Shown here: piece after piece, positions 54,277-63,385 of the stretch
Position numbering within the stretch: position 1 is the first letter of the stretch
Layout: every line of letters begins with the position of its first letter
DNA from: Diplonema japonicum
Taxonomy: Eukaryota; Euglenozoa; Diplonemea; Diplonemida; Diplonemidae
Assembly: GCA_964019335.1 (NCBI GenBank)
Contig: OZ025701.1
Span: 420,238-484,237, forward strand
DNA: 64,000 bases
Direction: 5' to 3'
Position numbers and translations under genes: made by a program
The notes under the pieces: generated by a model
Seen by the model: only the letters and a program-made list of their open reading frames with translations
Database searches by the model: none
Told to the model about the DNA's origin: nothing

Positions 54277-55794
54277 CTATTTCTTGAGCAAGTGCGTCAA
54301 TAAAGCGTCCCTTCTTTCCCGCAGCACCAAGTCTATTTCCACTGTGTAGGGTTCCGGCTTCTCAAGACGGGTGTGGTTATCCTTAAGCCGGGCAAGAGTA
54401 GCAAGTGTGGTCTTCTGAATGTCTTGAACCGTGCGTGGCGCGTTTACCCGAGAGGTGCCGTCCCACTGCAGAGGGAGGAGCTCATAGGACGTCAAGCCGT
54501 CTGTGCCCTCAGCCGGAAGGCTGTTCTCGTCATCGTGGATCTGTATTTTTTATATTTTTTCTTTTTTTTTTCTTTTTCATTCAAAATTACGCACCAAATC
54601 TTTTTCAAAAGCACCGTCCTTGTTCAGATACCTCCTCACCTTCAGCGCCCCGGGGATGGACGCCTTTGAGGGGCAGGACACGGCAGCCTTCATGACATAC
54701 CGCCGTCCCTTGCCTTCATCGACAGATGCGAGCTATTAAAATGTTTACTTTTTATTTTTGTATTTATTGCAACATACCTTATACACGCACCCAAGGGCAG
54801 GCTGGTCGTAGCAGGTTGCCAGCCGTGTGCCGACACCCCACACGTCGATCCTGGCACCGCGTGAGATGAGGTCTTGGATTTTGTACTCATCAAGGTCGTC
54901 AGAGGCTATGATCTTGACGTCCTGCAGACCTGCCTTGTCGAAGAGGTCACGTGCCTGTGCAGAGAGTACGGCAAGGTCTCCGCTGTCAAGGCGGATCCCA
55001 CCCAGACGGTGCCCCTTGGCGGCAAGCTTCAGCCCCACCTCAACGGCCTTCTGCAGTCCCCTCTGTGTGTCGTAGGTGTCAACCAGGAGGACGGTGGAGT
55101 CGGGGAACACATCGGCGTAAGCCTCAAAAGCGTCCTCTTCCTCTTCAAAGGACATGACCCATGAATGGGAGTGCGTGCCCTTTACAGGGATCCCGAACAG
55201 CTTGCCTGCCAACACATTCGAGGTAGCTCTGCAGCCGCCGATGTATGCAGCACGTGACATGGAAACGCCCCCGTCAGGCCCCTGCGCCCTCCGTAGGCCG
55301 AAGTCCAGCAGTTCCCCTGACGTTGTTGCCAGCGACACTCTCGCTGCCTTTGTCGCTACTAATGACTGGAACCCTATGATGGTTAGGAGCGGTGTTTCCA
55401 ACAGCTGGCACTGCAGCAACGGGCCCTCCAGCCTTACCAGCGGCTCGTTTGGGAACACCGCATCACCTTCCTTCACACCGTACACCTTCACGTCTAGCTT
55501 CAGCCCCGCAAGGTAGTCCACGTAGCCTGCGTCGAATAGTCGCTTCCCGCCTTCCTCCAGCTCTTTGAGGTACTTCACGTCACTCTCGCTGAGTCCCCAG
55601 TTCTCCAGGTACTCCAGTGCCGTCTCCAGCCCTGCGTTGATGGTGTAGCATCCCTTGAAGGGGTTCTTTCTGAAGTAGAGCTGGAACACACTCGGTTGGT
55701 TGTGCTTCCCCTGCTTCCAATACCCCTGCCCCATGGTGATCTGGTACTGGTCCGTCAGCAGGCTGAGCGATGTGTTTTTGTAAAGCGCCTCCAT
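54277..55794 (-). CDS. NAPRT: Nicotinate phosphoribosyltransferase
   Basis: The NAD salvage enzyme that makes nicotinate mononucleotide from nicotinate and PRPP. The exons are 55794-54778, 54732-54595 and 54540-54277, giving about 472 residues. Seen motifs include LLTDQYQITMGQGYW, FQLYFRKNPFKGCY, EPLVRLEGPLLQCQLLETPLL, DFGLRRAQGPDG, the GTHSHSWVM segment, VDTYDTQRG, GGIRLDSGDL and SDDLDEYKI...GVGT. The 45-bp and 54-bp introns (phase 0) connect CVYK to LASVDEGKGRR and on to a C-terminal helical segment. The start is ATG 55794, after CATCAG; the upstream open frame is Phe/Pro-rich leader sequence. Confidence 0.93.
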
Positions 55795-56000
55795 CGTGTG
55801 CTGTGCCTGATGTGTGGTGGGGTGGGGAAACGGGGGATGTACAAAAGGATGGTTAACCTTAGGGGGAAAAAAGAAAAAAAAGAGGGGGTAATCAATATCT
55901 TGTCCAGATTCACAGAAGAGAAAAAAAAAGAAGAAATCCAAGTTAAGGAAACAAAAAAAGCAAAACAAAAACAAAAAAAACGCACATTAGATGAAGATAA

Positions 56001-56642
56001 CTATTTAAGCACCTTGGTGCCGTAGGTAGCCCTGTCGACTATGAGGGTGATGGCCATGCGCTTCTTGTCAGCTTCCCACTTGGCAGTGCCCCTGTTGGTG
56101 TAGACCTTTTTCGAAAGTGGGAGGAGAAGGCGGTAGTTGGGTGATCTGAGGTCAATCTGCTCGGGCTGCACATCAAGGTTGATTTCAGCAGCCGAAGTCT
56201 CCTTCGGCATCTCCACACGGATAAGCATCTCCTCGCACGAGGCACTGGAGGGGTCCTTCTCGTAGTCAAGGCCTAGGTACACATCGTTAGTGCCCACCGT
56301 CTGTTTGTGGAGGACTTCGTACTCGGGTCTGAGGCGTGACTCGTAGGCGGCCACAGAGCACTCATCGACCTCATCGTCGTCCCAGATCTCATTCTTGATT
56401 TCGATCTTCTTTTTCTTCTTCTGCTTTGAAAAGCTCGCCCCGTCCATGGGACCGGCCTGTGGACCCACGCCCCCCGGAGTCACCATGGACCCCGTTGGCC
56501 CTGGTGCAGGGTCCATCCCTGTTGTCGATCCTGAGTAGCCCGTCACCCTCCCTGCCCCTGCCCCCGCCTCCCACTCCCTGTTCTTGGCATTCTCCGGGTC
56601 GCAGATGTCCACCAGCGCACTTAGTTCCCCTTGGTGGAGCAT
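56001..56642 (-). CDS. DNAAF6: Dynein axonemal assembly factor 6 (PIH1D3-like)
   Basis: A co-chaperone for axonemal dynein preassembly with HSP90/R2TP-type partners. The 213-residue protein has the family order: an acidic N-terminus, then IWDDDEVDE. Next come RPEYEVLHKQTVGTNDVYLGL, KDPSSASCEEMLIRVEMP and INLDVQPEQIDLRSPNYRLLLPL. The ending is a CS/PIH-C strand region, KWEADKKRMAITL. I chose ATG 56642 because a CCTCACACAG acceptor lies just upstream, so the additional frame to 56753 is probably not translated. Only 56 bp separate it from the next gene upstream. With LZTFL1 and the SPATA4-like gene it marks a ciliated or flagellated organism. Confidence 0.9.
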   Translation of the reverse strand: MLHQGELSALVDICDPENAKNREWEAGAGAGRVTGYSGSTTGMDPAPGPTGSMVTPGGVGPQAGPMDGASFSKQKKKKKIEIKNEIWDDDEVDECSVAAYESRLRPEYEVLHKQTVGTNDVYLGLDYEKDPSSASCEEMLIRVEMPKETSAAEINLDVQPEQIDLRSPNYRLLLPLSKKVYTNRGTAKWEADKKRMAITLIVDRATYGTKVLK

Positions 56643-56698
56643 GTTGGTGTGGTGACCTGTGTGAGGTACGGTTCTTTCATCTGCTTGTTCGCTTGTAA

Positions 56699-57616
56699 CT
56701 ACCAAACACGGTGCTCCGCTAGGACGGACGGCACCCTCGCAGCGACGGCACAAGCACGCACGCGGTCCTCGCCCTCTAGCTCACGGATAACAGACTCCAT
56801 CAGTGTGGACAGGTCCTGCACGAAGGCCTCCACTGAAGGGTAGGTGTCGACACGGAGCCGGGAGGAGAAGGAAGAGAGGCCCGAAGAGCCTGAGTACATG
56901 TTGCTGCTGTCTATGGCGATGAGTGCAGCGACGGCTGCCAGGCATGCTTGGAGCTTGGGTTGTGGGATGGAAGACGGTTGCATGCGGAAAGGGGAAATCC
57001 AGGGCAACCTGCTGGGCAGCTTGCTTAGCATAACTGCTGCGTCAGGCATTCCTCGGAGGATGCCCGAGTACAGAACGTAGCGCAGATCCATCTCGATGTC
57101 CTCGTCGGTGACATAAACGGAGGCGATGACCTTCGAGCGCACTGTGTCCAAGTGCAGGTAACTAAAAGCGGCACCCACCGGGGGCAGCTTAGGAGTGCAG
57201 AAGGCACCCTCAGTGTCCTCCAGCAGCAGCCTCTCGACAATGTCCAGCCAGGTGTTCTTGAAGCAGCCAGTGCGGGAGACAGGACTGGCGGTAGGTGCAG
57301 CGAGGGTTTCCATCCACACAGGGGGCGTCCCTCCCTCGGCTTGCACAATGCCCCGCAGAGAGAGCAGCCCCCTCACATATCGCTCGTCCCTAGTCTCTGT
57401 GTACCGTTGGAACATCTTGTCAGCAGCAGAGTGGTATCCCTCACACTCCGATGACAGGCACACACCCACCACCTTGTCCAGCACAGCCAAGACACGCCCT
57501 ACCAACTCTTCGTTTCCTTCTTCCTCATCCTCCCTCACAGCCTTTCGCACCCTGCCCTCACTACCCCATCCCATCCAATCTTCTCTACGCTGCTTGCTCC
57601 ATACTAGTGATGCCAT
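56699..57616 (-). CDS. Hypothetical helical protein, 305 residues
   Basis: I do not recognise this protein. It is a single exon of mixed composition, with no signal peptide or clear TM segment. Predicted helices include VGRVLAVLDKVVGVCL, TWLDIVERLLLED, DLRYVLYSGILRG and LQACLAAVAALIAIDSS, suggesting an alpha-solenoid-like fold. The N-terminus is basic and Trp-containing. ATG 57616 follows GCCGCAGCGCAG by about 15 bases, a convincing acceptor. The compact arrangement, 56 bp before the DNAAF6 start, indicates co-transcription. Confidence 0.7.
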   Translation of the reverse strand: MASLVWSKQRREDWMGWGSEGRVRKAVREDEEEGNEELVGRVLAVLDKVVGVCLSSECEGYHSAADKMFQRYTETRDERYVRGLLSLRGIVQAEGGTPPVWMETLAAPTASPVSRTGCFKNTWLDIVERLLLEDTEGAFCTPKLPPVGAAFSYLHLDTVRSKVIASVYVTDEDIEMDLRYVLYSGILRGMPDAAVMLSKLPSRLPWISPFRMQPSSIPQPKLQACLAAVAALIAIDSSNMYSGSSGLSSFSSRLRVDTYPSVEAFVQDLSTLMESVIRELEGEDRVRACAVAARVPSVLAEHRVW

Positions 57617-58053
57617 GTGTTCCTTGGTGTAACTGCGCTGCGGCGTTACACTTTAGAAAGTTGCTATTTTTTTTTTCTTTCTCTTGTGAAAAAGAAGAGG
57701 TAAGAAATACCGGGGGGAAGTCTGCGGTCGATGAAAGTAGAGAGGGGGAGTAGAGAGGGGTTTTTTAAAAAGCTTCGCTGTGTCAGCAAAGAATATGAAG
57801 GAAAAAAAAAGATTTTCTTTTTTTTCTAATGTTCTTTTCACATTCTTTTTTGTGACATTCAAAAAGAAAACACGCTTTCAGTTGGTCGGGCTGCGAACTG
57901 AAGAAAACAAAAACAAAATTACGAAGTGAAGTCATCACGAATCTTTTATAAAAAAAGAAACACACAACATTACAGTACGTTGCCAAGACTACGAACATAG
58001 CTCATTGAGCTCATTGGGCTCATTGAGCTCATTGAGCTCATTGGCGTAACTAA
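57617..58053. other. Intergenic spacer with 9-bp tandem repeat
   Basis: An A/T-rich spacer ending in the tandem repeat at 57999-58043, just 3' of the protease gene. Confidence 0.6.
57999..58043. repeat. 9-bp tandem repeat, five units
   Basis: AGCTCATTG is repeated five times with one variant first base (GGCTCATTG in the third unit). It lies about 10 bp beyond the stop codon of the protease gene. Confidence 0.85.
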
Positions 58054-59244
58054 CTAACTTGCTTCATCATGACAATAATTCATGAAGTAATTGCCGCTTG
58101 TGCCTGCGGTGCAAACCCCCACAGGCATGTGGGTGGGGTAGGGCGTCCCAGAGCAGCCTGTGGAGCCGTACTCATTCATCGTGACTGTTGTCTTGTTACA
58201 GCTGTTTGCCATTAGAGACCCACCGGAGGGGAGGTCCTGGCACACAAGTAGTGGCACTGTATGCTTCAAACAATTATCACTACAGTCCGCACTGATGCAC
58301 GTCTTCTGCACGAAGTACCCATTCCCTGTGGGGGCAGGAGTCTCCCCTGCCGGGGTCGGCCCCACCCCCCTGACGGATGCAGTGCTCGCATATGCCGCCA
58401 TGCCGCACTGGTTGGTCCCCACCTGCAGGCGGAGGTACCCCTTCTCGCCCCAGTCGGTTCCCCATGAGTTCTTTGCAATCCAGTACTCATCCGTGTACCC
58501 CACCAGGAGCACTGCATGGTTCAAGGACCTGCCTGTGCAGTTGGTCAGCACCCCTCCTGTGTAGTCCTTCCAGCCGCTGGCGTCCACCCAAACAGACACA
58601 GGGCCATGGTTGTAGACTCGATTGGCGATAGCCGACTCTAGCTGCACGATGCGCTCGAAGGAAGTGACAGTGGCGTGCTCCGTGTTGTGGGGTGTGTAGC
58701 ACGTGTGGCTGTGCCCGTCGGCAGAGGTGTACGGGTAGGCCTGCTCCGTGAAGAGGGTCCCGTTGTGTGCAAGGAGCCACTCGTAGGCCGTGTTGGTGAA
58801 GCCGCCTGCGCAGCCCGCGTCGTGTGTATCGCACGAAACAAGTTCCTGTTCAGAGAGGGACACAAGGGGGTGGCCTGCAAGGTACCACTGCGCCTCTACG
58901 CTGCCCACAGCAGCGAACGCCCATGATGCGACACACCGCCCCTGCGACTTGACAGGTGTCACAGCACCTGCTGTGCGCCAGTCGATTGCTGGTGGCATCA
59001 CGACACGCTCGGCACGGCTCTCCACAGGCCGCACGCCTGCCCCCAGATGCTTCCGGAACTCCTCGTCGCTCATGTCGCTGAACATGTTGAGCACACCGTT
59101 CTGCACGTTCCTTGCGAACAGCCTCCGCCGTGCCCCTTCCTCAGCAGGGCTGTACACCTTCCCGTGTGCTGCTTTGTAGCTGCGCCACAGCACGGCATCA
59201 TCAGCACGGTAGGCAAAGACCGCCAGGAGGAAGAAGACTGCCAT
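58054..59244 (-). CDS. Cruzipain/cathepsin L-like protease homologue with Ser in place of catalytic Cys
   Basis: A papain-family (C1A) protein of 396 residues, secretory or lysosomal. It has a signal peptide (MAVFFLLAVFAY) and a short I29-type propeptide, apparently lacking part of the ERFNIN stretch. The mature domain starts near IDWRTAGAVTPVKSQG. The active-site motif, usually QGxCGSCWAF, reads QGRCVASWAF, so the nucleophile position 107 is Ser (codon TCA at 58924-58926). His 243 (NHAVLLVGY) and Asn 259 (KNSWGTDWGEKGY) remain. After a TP-rich linker comes a Cys-rich C-terminal domain beginning NGYFVQKTC, like the extension of trypanosomatid cruzipain and brucipain. ATG 59244 follows CACACACAG. 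The activity may be altered or lost. Confidence 0.92.
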   Translation of the reverse strand: MAVFFLLAVFAYRADDAVLWRSYKAAHGKVYSPAEEGARRRLFARNVQNGVLNMFSDMSDEEFRKHLGAGVRPVESRAERVVMPPAIDWRTAGAVTPVKSQGRCVASWAFAAVGSVEAQWYLAGHPLVSLSEQELVSCDTHDAGCAGGFTNTAYEWLLAHNGTLFTEQAYPYTSADGHSHTCYTPHNTEHATVTSFERIVQLESAIANRVYNHGPVSVWVDASGWKDYTGGVLTNCTGRSLNHAVLLVGYTDEYWIAKNSWGTDWGEKGYLRLQVGTNQCGMAAYASTASVRGVGPTPAGETPAPTGNGYFVQKTCISADCSDNCLKHTVPLLVCQDLPSGGSLMANSCNKTTVTMNEYGSTGCSGTPYPTHMPVGVCTAGTSGNYFMNYCHDEAS

Positions 59245-59294
59245 CCCGCCCTCCTGTGTGTGTGGGGTGCGAAAAGGGGTATCACATGTAATAA

Positions 59295-59768
59295 CTACTT
59301 GAGGATCTCCATCAGGTTTCCAAGCACCTGATCGTTGGTACTGCGCACGGAGTGGGGGCCGTATGGGGGGAGGATCTCCGCTGCGCCGTCTAGGACAGAG
59401 ACAGTCCCCTGTTCCTCAGTGGTGAAGGGGAGGCGGGCATGCGTGAGCCGTGCTGTGACCTCCTGCAGCGTTAGGGTGCTGCCTGTGGTCTCGCTCATGA
59501 GCTCTCCTAGCTTAGCTGCTGCCTTCAGGTGGGAAGCTGTCTCTTCAGGCGATGCTGCTGCCCGACTTATTTTGATGATTCCATGGCCGGTGACTACCAC
59601 CACACGAAACCCCCCACTCTCGCCCTCACCCTTTCGCACTACCAGCACACTGCACCCCGTCTCAGGATCGATATTCCACAGCAAGCCTCGCACGTCCTGT
59701 GCCTTGCATCGCTTCTCCTTGGTCACTTCCACATCCACCACCTGCCCCACGAGCTGCAGGGCTGTCAT
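59295..59768 (-). CDS. GEMIN6: Gemin6-like SMN-complex protein
   Basis: Gemin6 is an Sm-fold component of the SMN complex that assists Sm-core assembly on snRNAs. The 157-residue protein has an N-terminal Sm-like region (LVGQVVDVEVTKEKRCKAQDVRGLLWNIDPETG, then SVLVV). The C-terminal segment LPFTTEEQGTVSVLDGAAEILPPYG, then STNDQVLGNLMEIL, matches the Gemin6 pattern IPITEQG, DPPYGPENCSSSNEIILSRVQDLI. ATG 59768 lies three bases after CACCTTCAG. The stop is only 50 bp from the protease start. Assignment rests on the C-terminal similarity and domain order. An LSM-type relative is the alternative. Confidence 0.75.
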   Translation of the reverse strand: MTALQLVGQVVDVEVTKEKRCKAQDVRGLLWNIDPETGCSVLVVRKGEGESGGFRVVVVTGHGIIKISRAAASPEETASHLKAAAKLGELMSETTGSTLTLQEVTARLTHARLPFTTEEQGTVSVLDGAAEILPPYGPHSVRSTNDQVLGNLMEILK

Positions 59769-60497
59769 GGTACTGAAGGTGTATAGAAAGATGTGAGGAG
59801 AAAATATAATAAAATAAAGATAGCTTTTCAAAAAAAAAAAGAAAAGATAATAAATAGTTATAGTTATAAAATGTAAAGGCGAGGGAGAAGTGGGGGGGGG
59901 GGGGGGGGAGAGAGAGGGGAAAGGCAAAAAAGAAAAAAAAAGAAGAAGAAAAAAGAATTAAAAAAAAAGAACTTTTTTTTGTTTAACTCCTTTTTTTTCC
60001 TCTCCTTTTTTTTAAATGCCTTATAAATAGATTACCCCCCCGTTGCATGGGGGGGGGGGGGTAGAGGAATCTAGAAGGAAAAAAAGGAAATAAAAAAGGA
60101 CGGGTAAATGGCGTTAAGAAAATTTAAAAAAGGGGTGGGGTGGGGTTGTGTAAAGAAAAAAAGAAAGATAGAAAGTCAGGGGGGGACTTTTATTATGAAT
60201 GACGGCTACGATAGAGAAAAGGGGGGGGGGGGTGATAAATACACGTAAGAAGCTACGATAGAAAAAGGGGGGAGAGAGAATTTTAGCATTGGTTTGTTCC
60301 CCCCTTTTTTTTTCTCCCTTACGCGAGTTTGTTAAAAATGGGGCAAAACACTTACTCGGGGGATTTGAGTGTTGCTTTGTATTTTTTTTTTTTCGCTTTT
60401 TTTTTTTTAAGCAAAGCACCAAAAGGCTCAGTGATGGTAAGAAAGGATGGGGGGGAATGCCAGGCTCTTACCAACACTGATATTGTTTCGCGCAGTG

Positions 60498-60532
<35 letters not shown>

Positions 60533-60622
60533 ACACACGAATGCCGCTTTTGTCAAAGAATGAAAAGGAGGGGGTGGGGGGGGGGGGGGGGGGGGAAGGT
60601 TTTCAAAAGAAGATTTTTCGAA

Positions 60623-60658
<36 letters not shown>

Positions 60659-61039
60659 ACCCAATACCCTCTAAAAAAATGACCAAGAAAATCAAAATCT
60701 GCCGGGTTAGGGCACTTCTGAGCACTTGTTAATGCTTTTGAAGACAAAAAAAAACCATTTTACCACTGCTATGTTGGCAAGGAAACGCGTTTCCAATCTT
60801 TTTTTTGAAAACAAGGAAACGGAAACGTTTCCAACATAGCCCTGGGGGGGAGGGGCAAAAAAAAAACAAAAGGATTGAGAATCACTTATTTCTTCGTGAC
60901 ATAAAAAGGAGAAAGAGAGAAAGTTGCCCCGTGGGGAAGAAATTATTTTTCTTTTTTCATTTTTTTTTCTTCTTCTCTTTCTTTTTTTTTTTTTTTTAAT
61001 CTCAATTAAGAGAATTTTATTGTGTGTGTGGTGTGGTGT
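59769..61039. other. Intergenic, low complexity with a hairpin
   Basis: Homopolymer runs of all four bases. An inverted repeat lies at 60768-60840. No gene supported. Confidence 0.6.
60768..60840. repeat. Inverted repeat / hairpin
   Basis: GCTATGTTGG at 60768-60777 and CCAACATAGC at 60831-60840 form 10-bp arms. GGAAACGCGTTTCC and GGAAACGTTTCC-like palindromes lie inside. Confidence 0.65.
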
Positions 61040-61239
61040 NNNNNNNNNNNNNNNNNNNNNNNNNNNNNNNNNNNNNNNNNNNNNNNNNNNNNNNNNNNNN
61101 NNNNNNNNNNNNNNNNNNNNNNNNNNNNNNNNNNNNNNNNNNNNNNNNNNNNNNNNNNNNNNNNNNNNNNNNNNNNNNNNNNNNNNNNNNNNNNNNNNNN
61201 NNNNNNNNNNNNNNNNNNNNNNNNNNNNNNNNNNNNNNN
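61040..61239. other. Assembly gap, 200 N
   Basis: Exactly 200 undetermined bases, a typical placeholder for a gap of unknown size, bordered on the left by a (TG)-rich stretch. Confidence 0.98.
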
Positions 61240-62417
61240 TTGTTTACTTGCATCAGGGAAAACGACCCTTCAAGAGCAACATGGGATTCGCAAAAAATTA
61301 TGGTTTTGACAAAATTATGGTTTGACAAAAGTTTGGTTTTTGACAAAATTATGGTTTTGACAACAGGGGGGGGGGGGGGGGGGGCTTTTTGTAATTAATA
61401 ATTAAAGAAACGAAAAACTAGCCGGCTCTGCCCGAGGGAAAGGAGGTTTTTCAAAAAAAAAGTGTTTTTTTTTTCCCTTAACCGTTATTTTTTTTTTGGT
61501 TGGAATTTTTGGGGAAGCTTTTATTCCCCCCCCCAAAAAAAAAAGAGTCAGAGCGCAGAACAACTGACAGGGGGACAGGGGGGGTTTTTTTTTCTCTTTT
61601 TTTTCAAAAAAAGAGAGGAGGGCTTGCGAAAGAAATTTGCGCTGGGTGCCCAAGAGGGGTAGTGGGGGGAGAGTGGTAGGGGGTAGCAAGGTGTAGCAAA
61701 ATCAAAGGGGGAAAAAAAAAAATAACAATAAAAATAATAATAAAAAATACTTGCAACCTAAAAATAATTTTTTTTTCTTTTTTTTTTGGATCGGAACGGT
61801 GATATTCGAGAGCTTCCCTTGCGGGTCTCTTTCAATTACCAGAACTACTACTCACTTGGGTTTGGCCGCTAGTAGTAATGAAGGTTATGTTTTGAATTTT
61901 CGAAGCGAAGGTGAAGTGGGTCCCTTCTGGCTTTTTTTTTCCCACTTACTGAAAAAACCCATCCTAAAAAAAAAAAAAAAATCTTAAATGTTTATTTTAA
62001 TAGGTTGCAAGGCAGGAAAAAGCCATTCCACAATTTTTAGTAGCCCATTGAAACAAGGGGGGGGGGGGGGGGGGGGAGGAACAATTATTGAAAAAAAAAC
62101 AGTGGCGAGGGGGGTGCAAAAAAAATGAAAGCGATGTTTGAAGAGACAAGCGCCACTGAGGGACCAATCTTTTATGTCTGGAAAAAAAAAAATGAAAAAT
62201 AAAAATCCACAAGTTTCTTTTTTTTTTAATATTATTATTAGACAATAATAGCACTTTGTTGTTGTTGTTGTTTAGGTAGACCTTTGTTGAGGGGGAAAAA
62301 AAAAGAAGAAGAAGAAAAAAAAAGACTTAATTGAAAGAATTAAGTCACAGTAAAAGCAAGTTAAAGGGAGGGGAAAAAAAGGAAAGAAAAAAAAAATCAA
62401 AACAAAGAAAAGGAGAG

Positions 62418-62448
<31 letters not shown>

Positions 62449-63339
62449 GCTTTAGAATAAAAAAAAAGCGTGAGTTTTGTTCTCAAAGCAGGAACCATTA
62501 GGACTTTATTCCTCCTATCAGATTTTTTTAAAGGGGGGGGTTTTTTTTTTCTCTTTTTTTCATTTTTTTTTCTTTTAACAAAGCCAGCACGAGGGCTCAG
62601 TAAAAAAAAAAGAAATTGAGGGGGTGGAAAAAAAAAGGGGGGGGGGGAAATACTTCGCAAGGGAAAAGGGAGAGAAAGGAAGGGAATTGGGTGGCCAAAA
62701 AAAAAAAAAAAAAAAAAAAAAAAGAAGAAATAAACAAATAAGATGATTTTTTTTTTTCTCTATTCCATCTTTATGCCTTGCGGAAACAATGCTAAGTACT
62801 AATTTTTCTCACGATTTCTAGGGGGTGCAACCCCCTAAACCGAGGAGAAATGTTTTAAAGAAAAAAAAGCACCTCTTATCTCTTTAATTGAAATAAAATT
62901 CATCATTCGTTGTGAATAAAGTGAAATAAGTTACTTTTTTTTAAGGGGGTAAATAAATATATATTGCAAACCCGCAAAAAAGGGGGATAAGTAGTTTCTT
63001 CACTCGGCAGAAAATAGGGACACAAAAAAGAAACCAAAAGAGGAGGAGGAGGAGGAGGAAGAGGAAGAGGAAGAGGAGGGGGGATAACTGAGAGATTATT
63101 TTTCCGGGGCACAAAAAAATAACGAAATCTACAGCAAGTACGAATAAAATAAACAAAAAGAAATCTGTGCTTTGTCGCTATTTCTGCAGTACTTCCCTAG
63201 CTCTGACTCAAAATATCACCCCATTTTGTTTTCGCTTTTTTTTTTTTTTTTTTTTTTTTCCCTCTCTTTTTTTTTCTCTTTTTTTTTTCTCTCTGAGCAC
63301 TTTTTCTTCTTCTTTTTTTTTTTCTTTTTTTATGGCTGC

Positions 63340-63385
<46 letters not shown>

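Noticed and set aside
55795-55974. Phe/Pro-rich N-terminal extension of the nicotinate phosphoribosyltransferase
   Set aside because: It is low-complexity leader sequence upstream of a CATCAG acceptor and the family start at ATG 55794.
59769-59927. Signal-like extension of the Gemin6-like protein
   Set aside because: Encoded by low-complexity leader DNA; the CACCTTCAG acceptor and ATG 59768 give the expected start.
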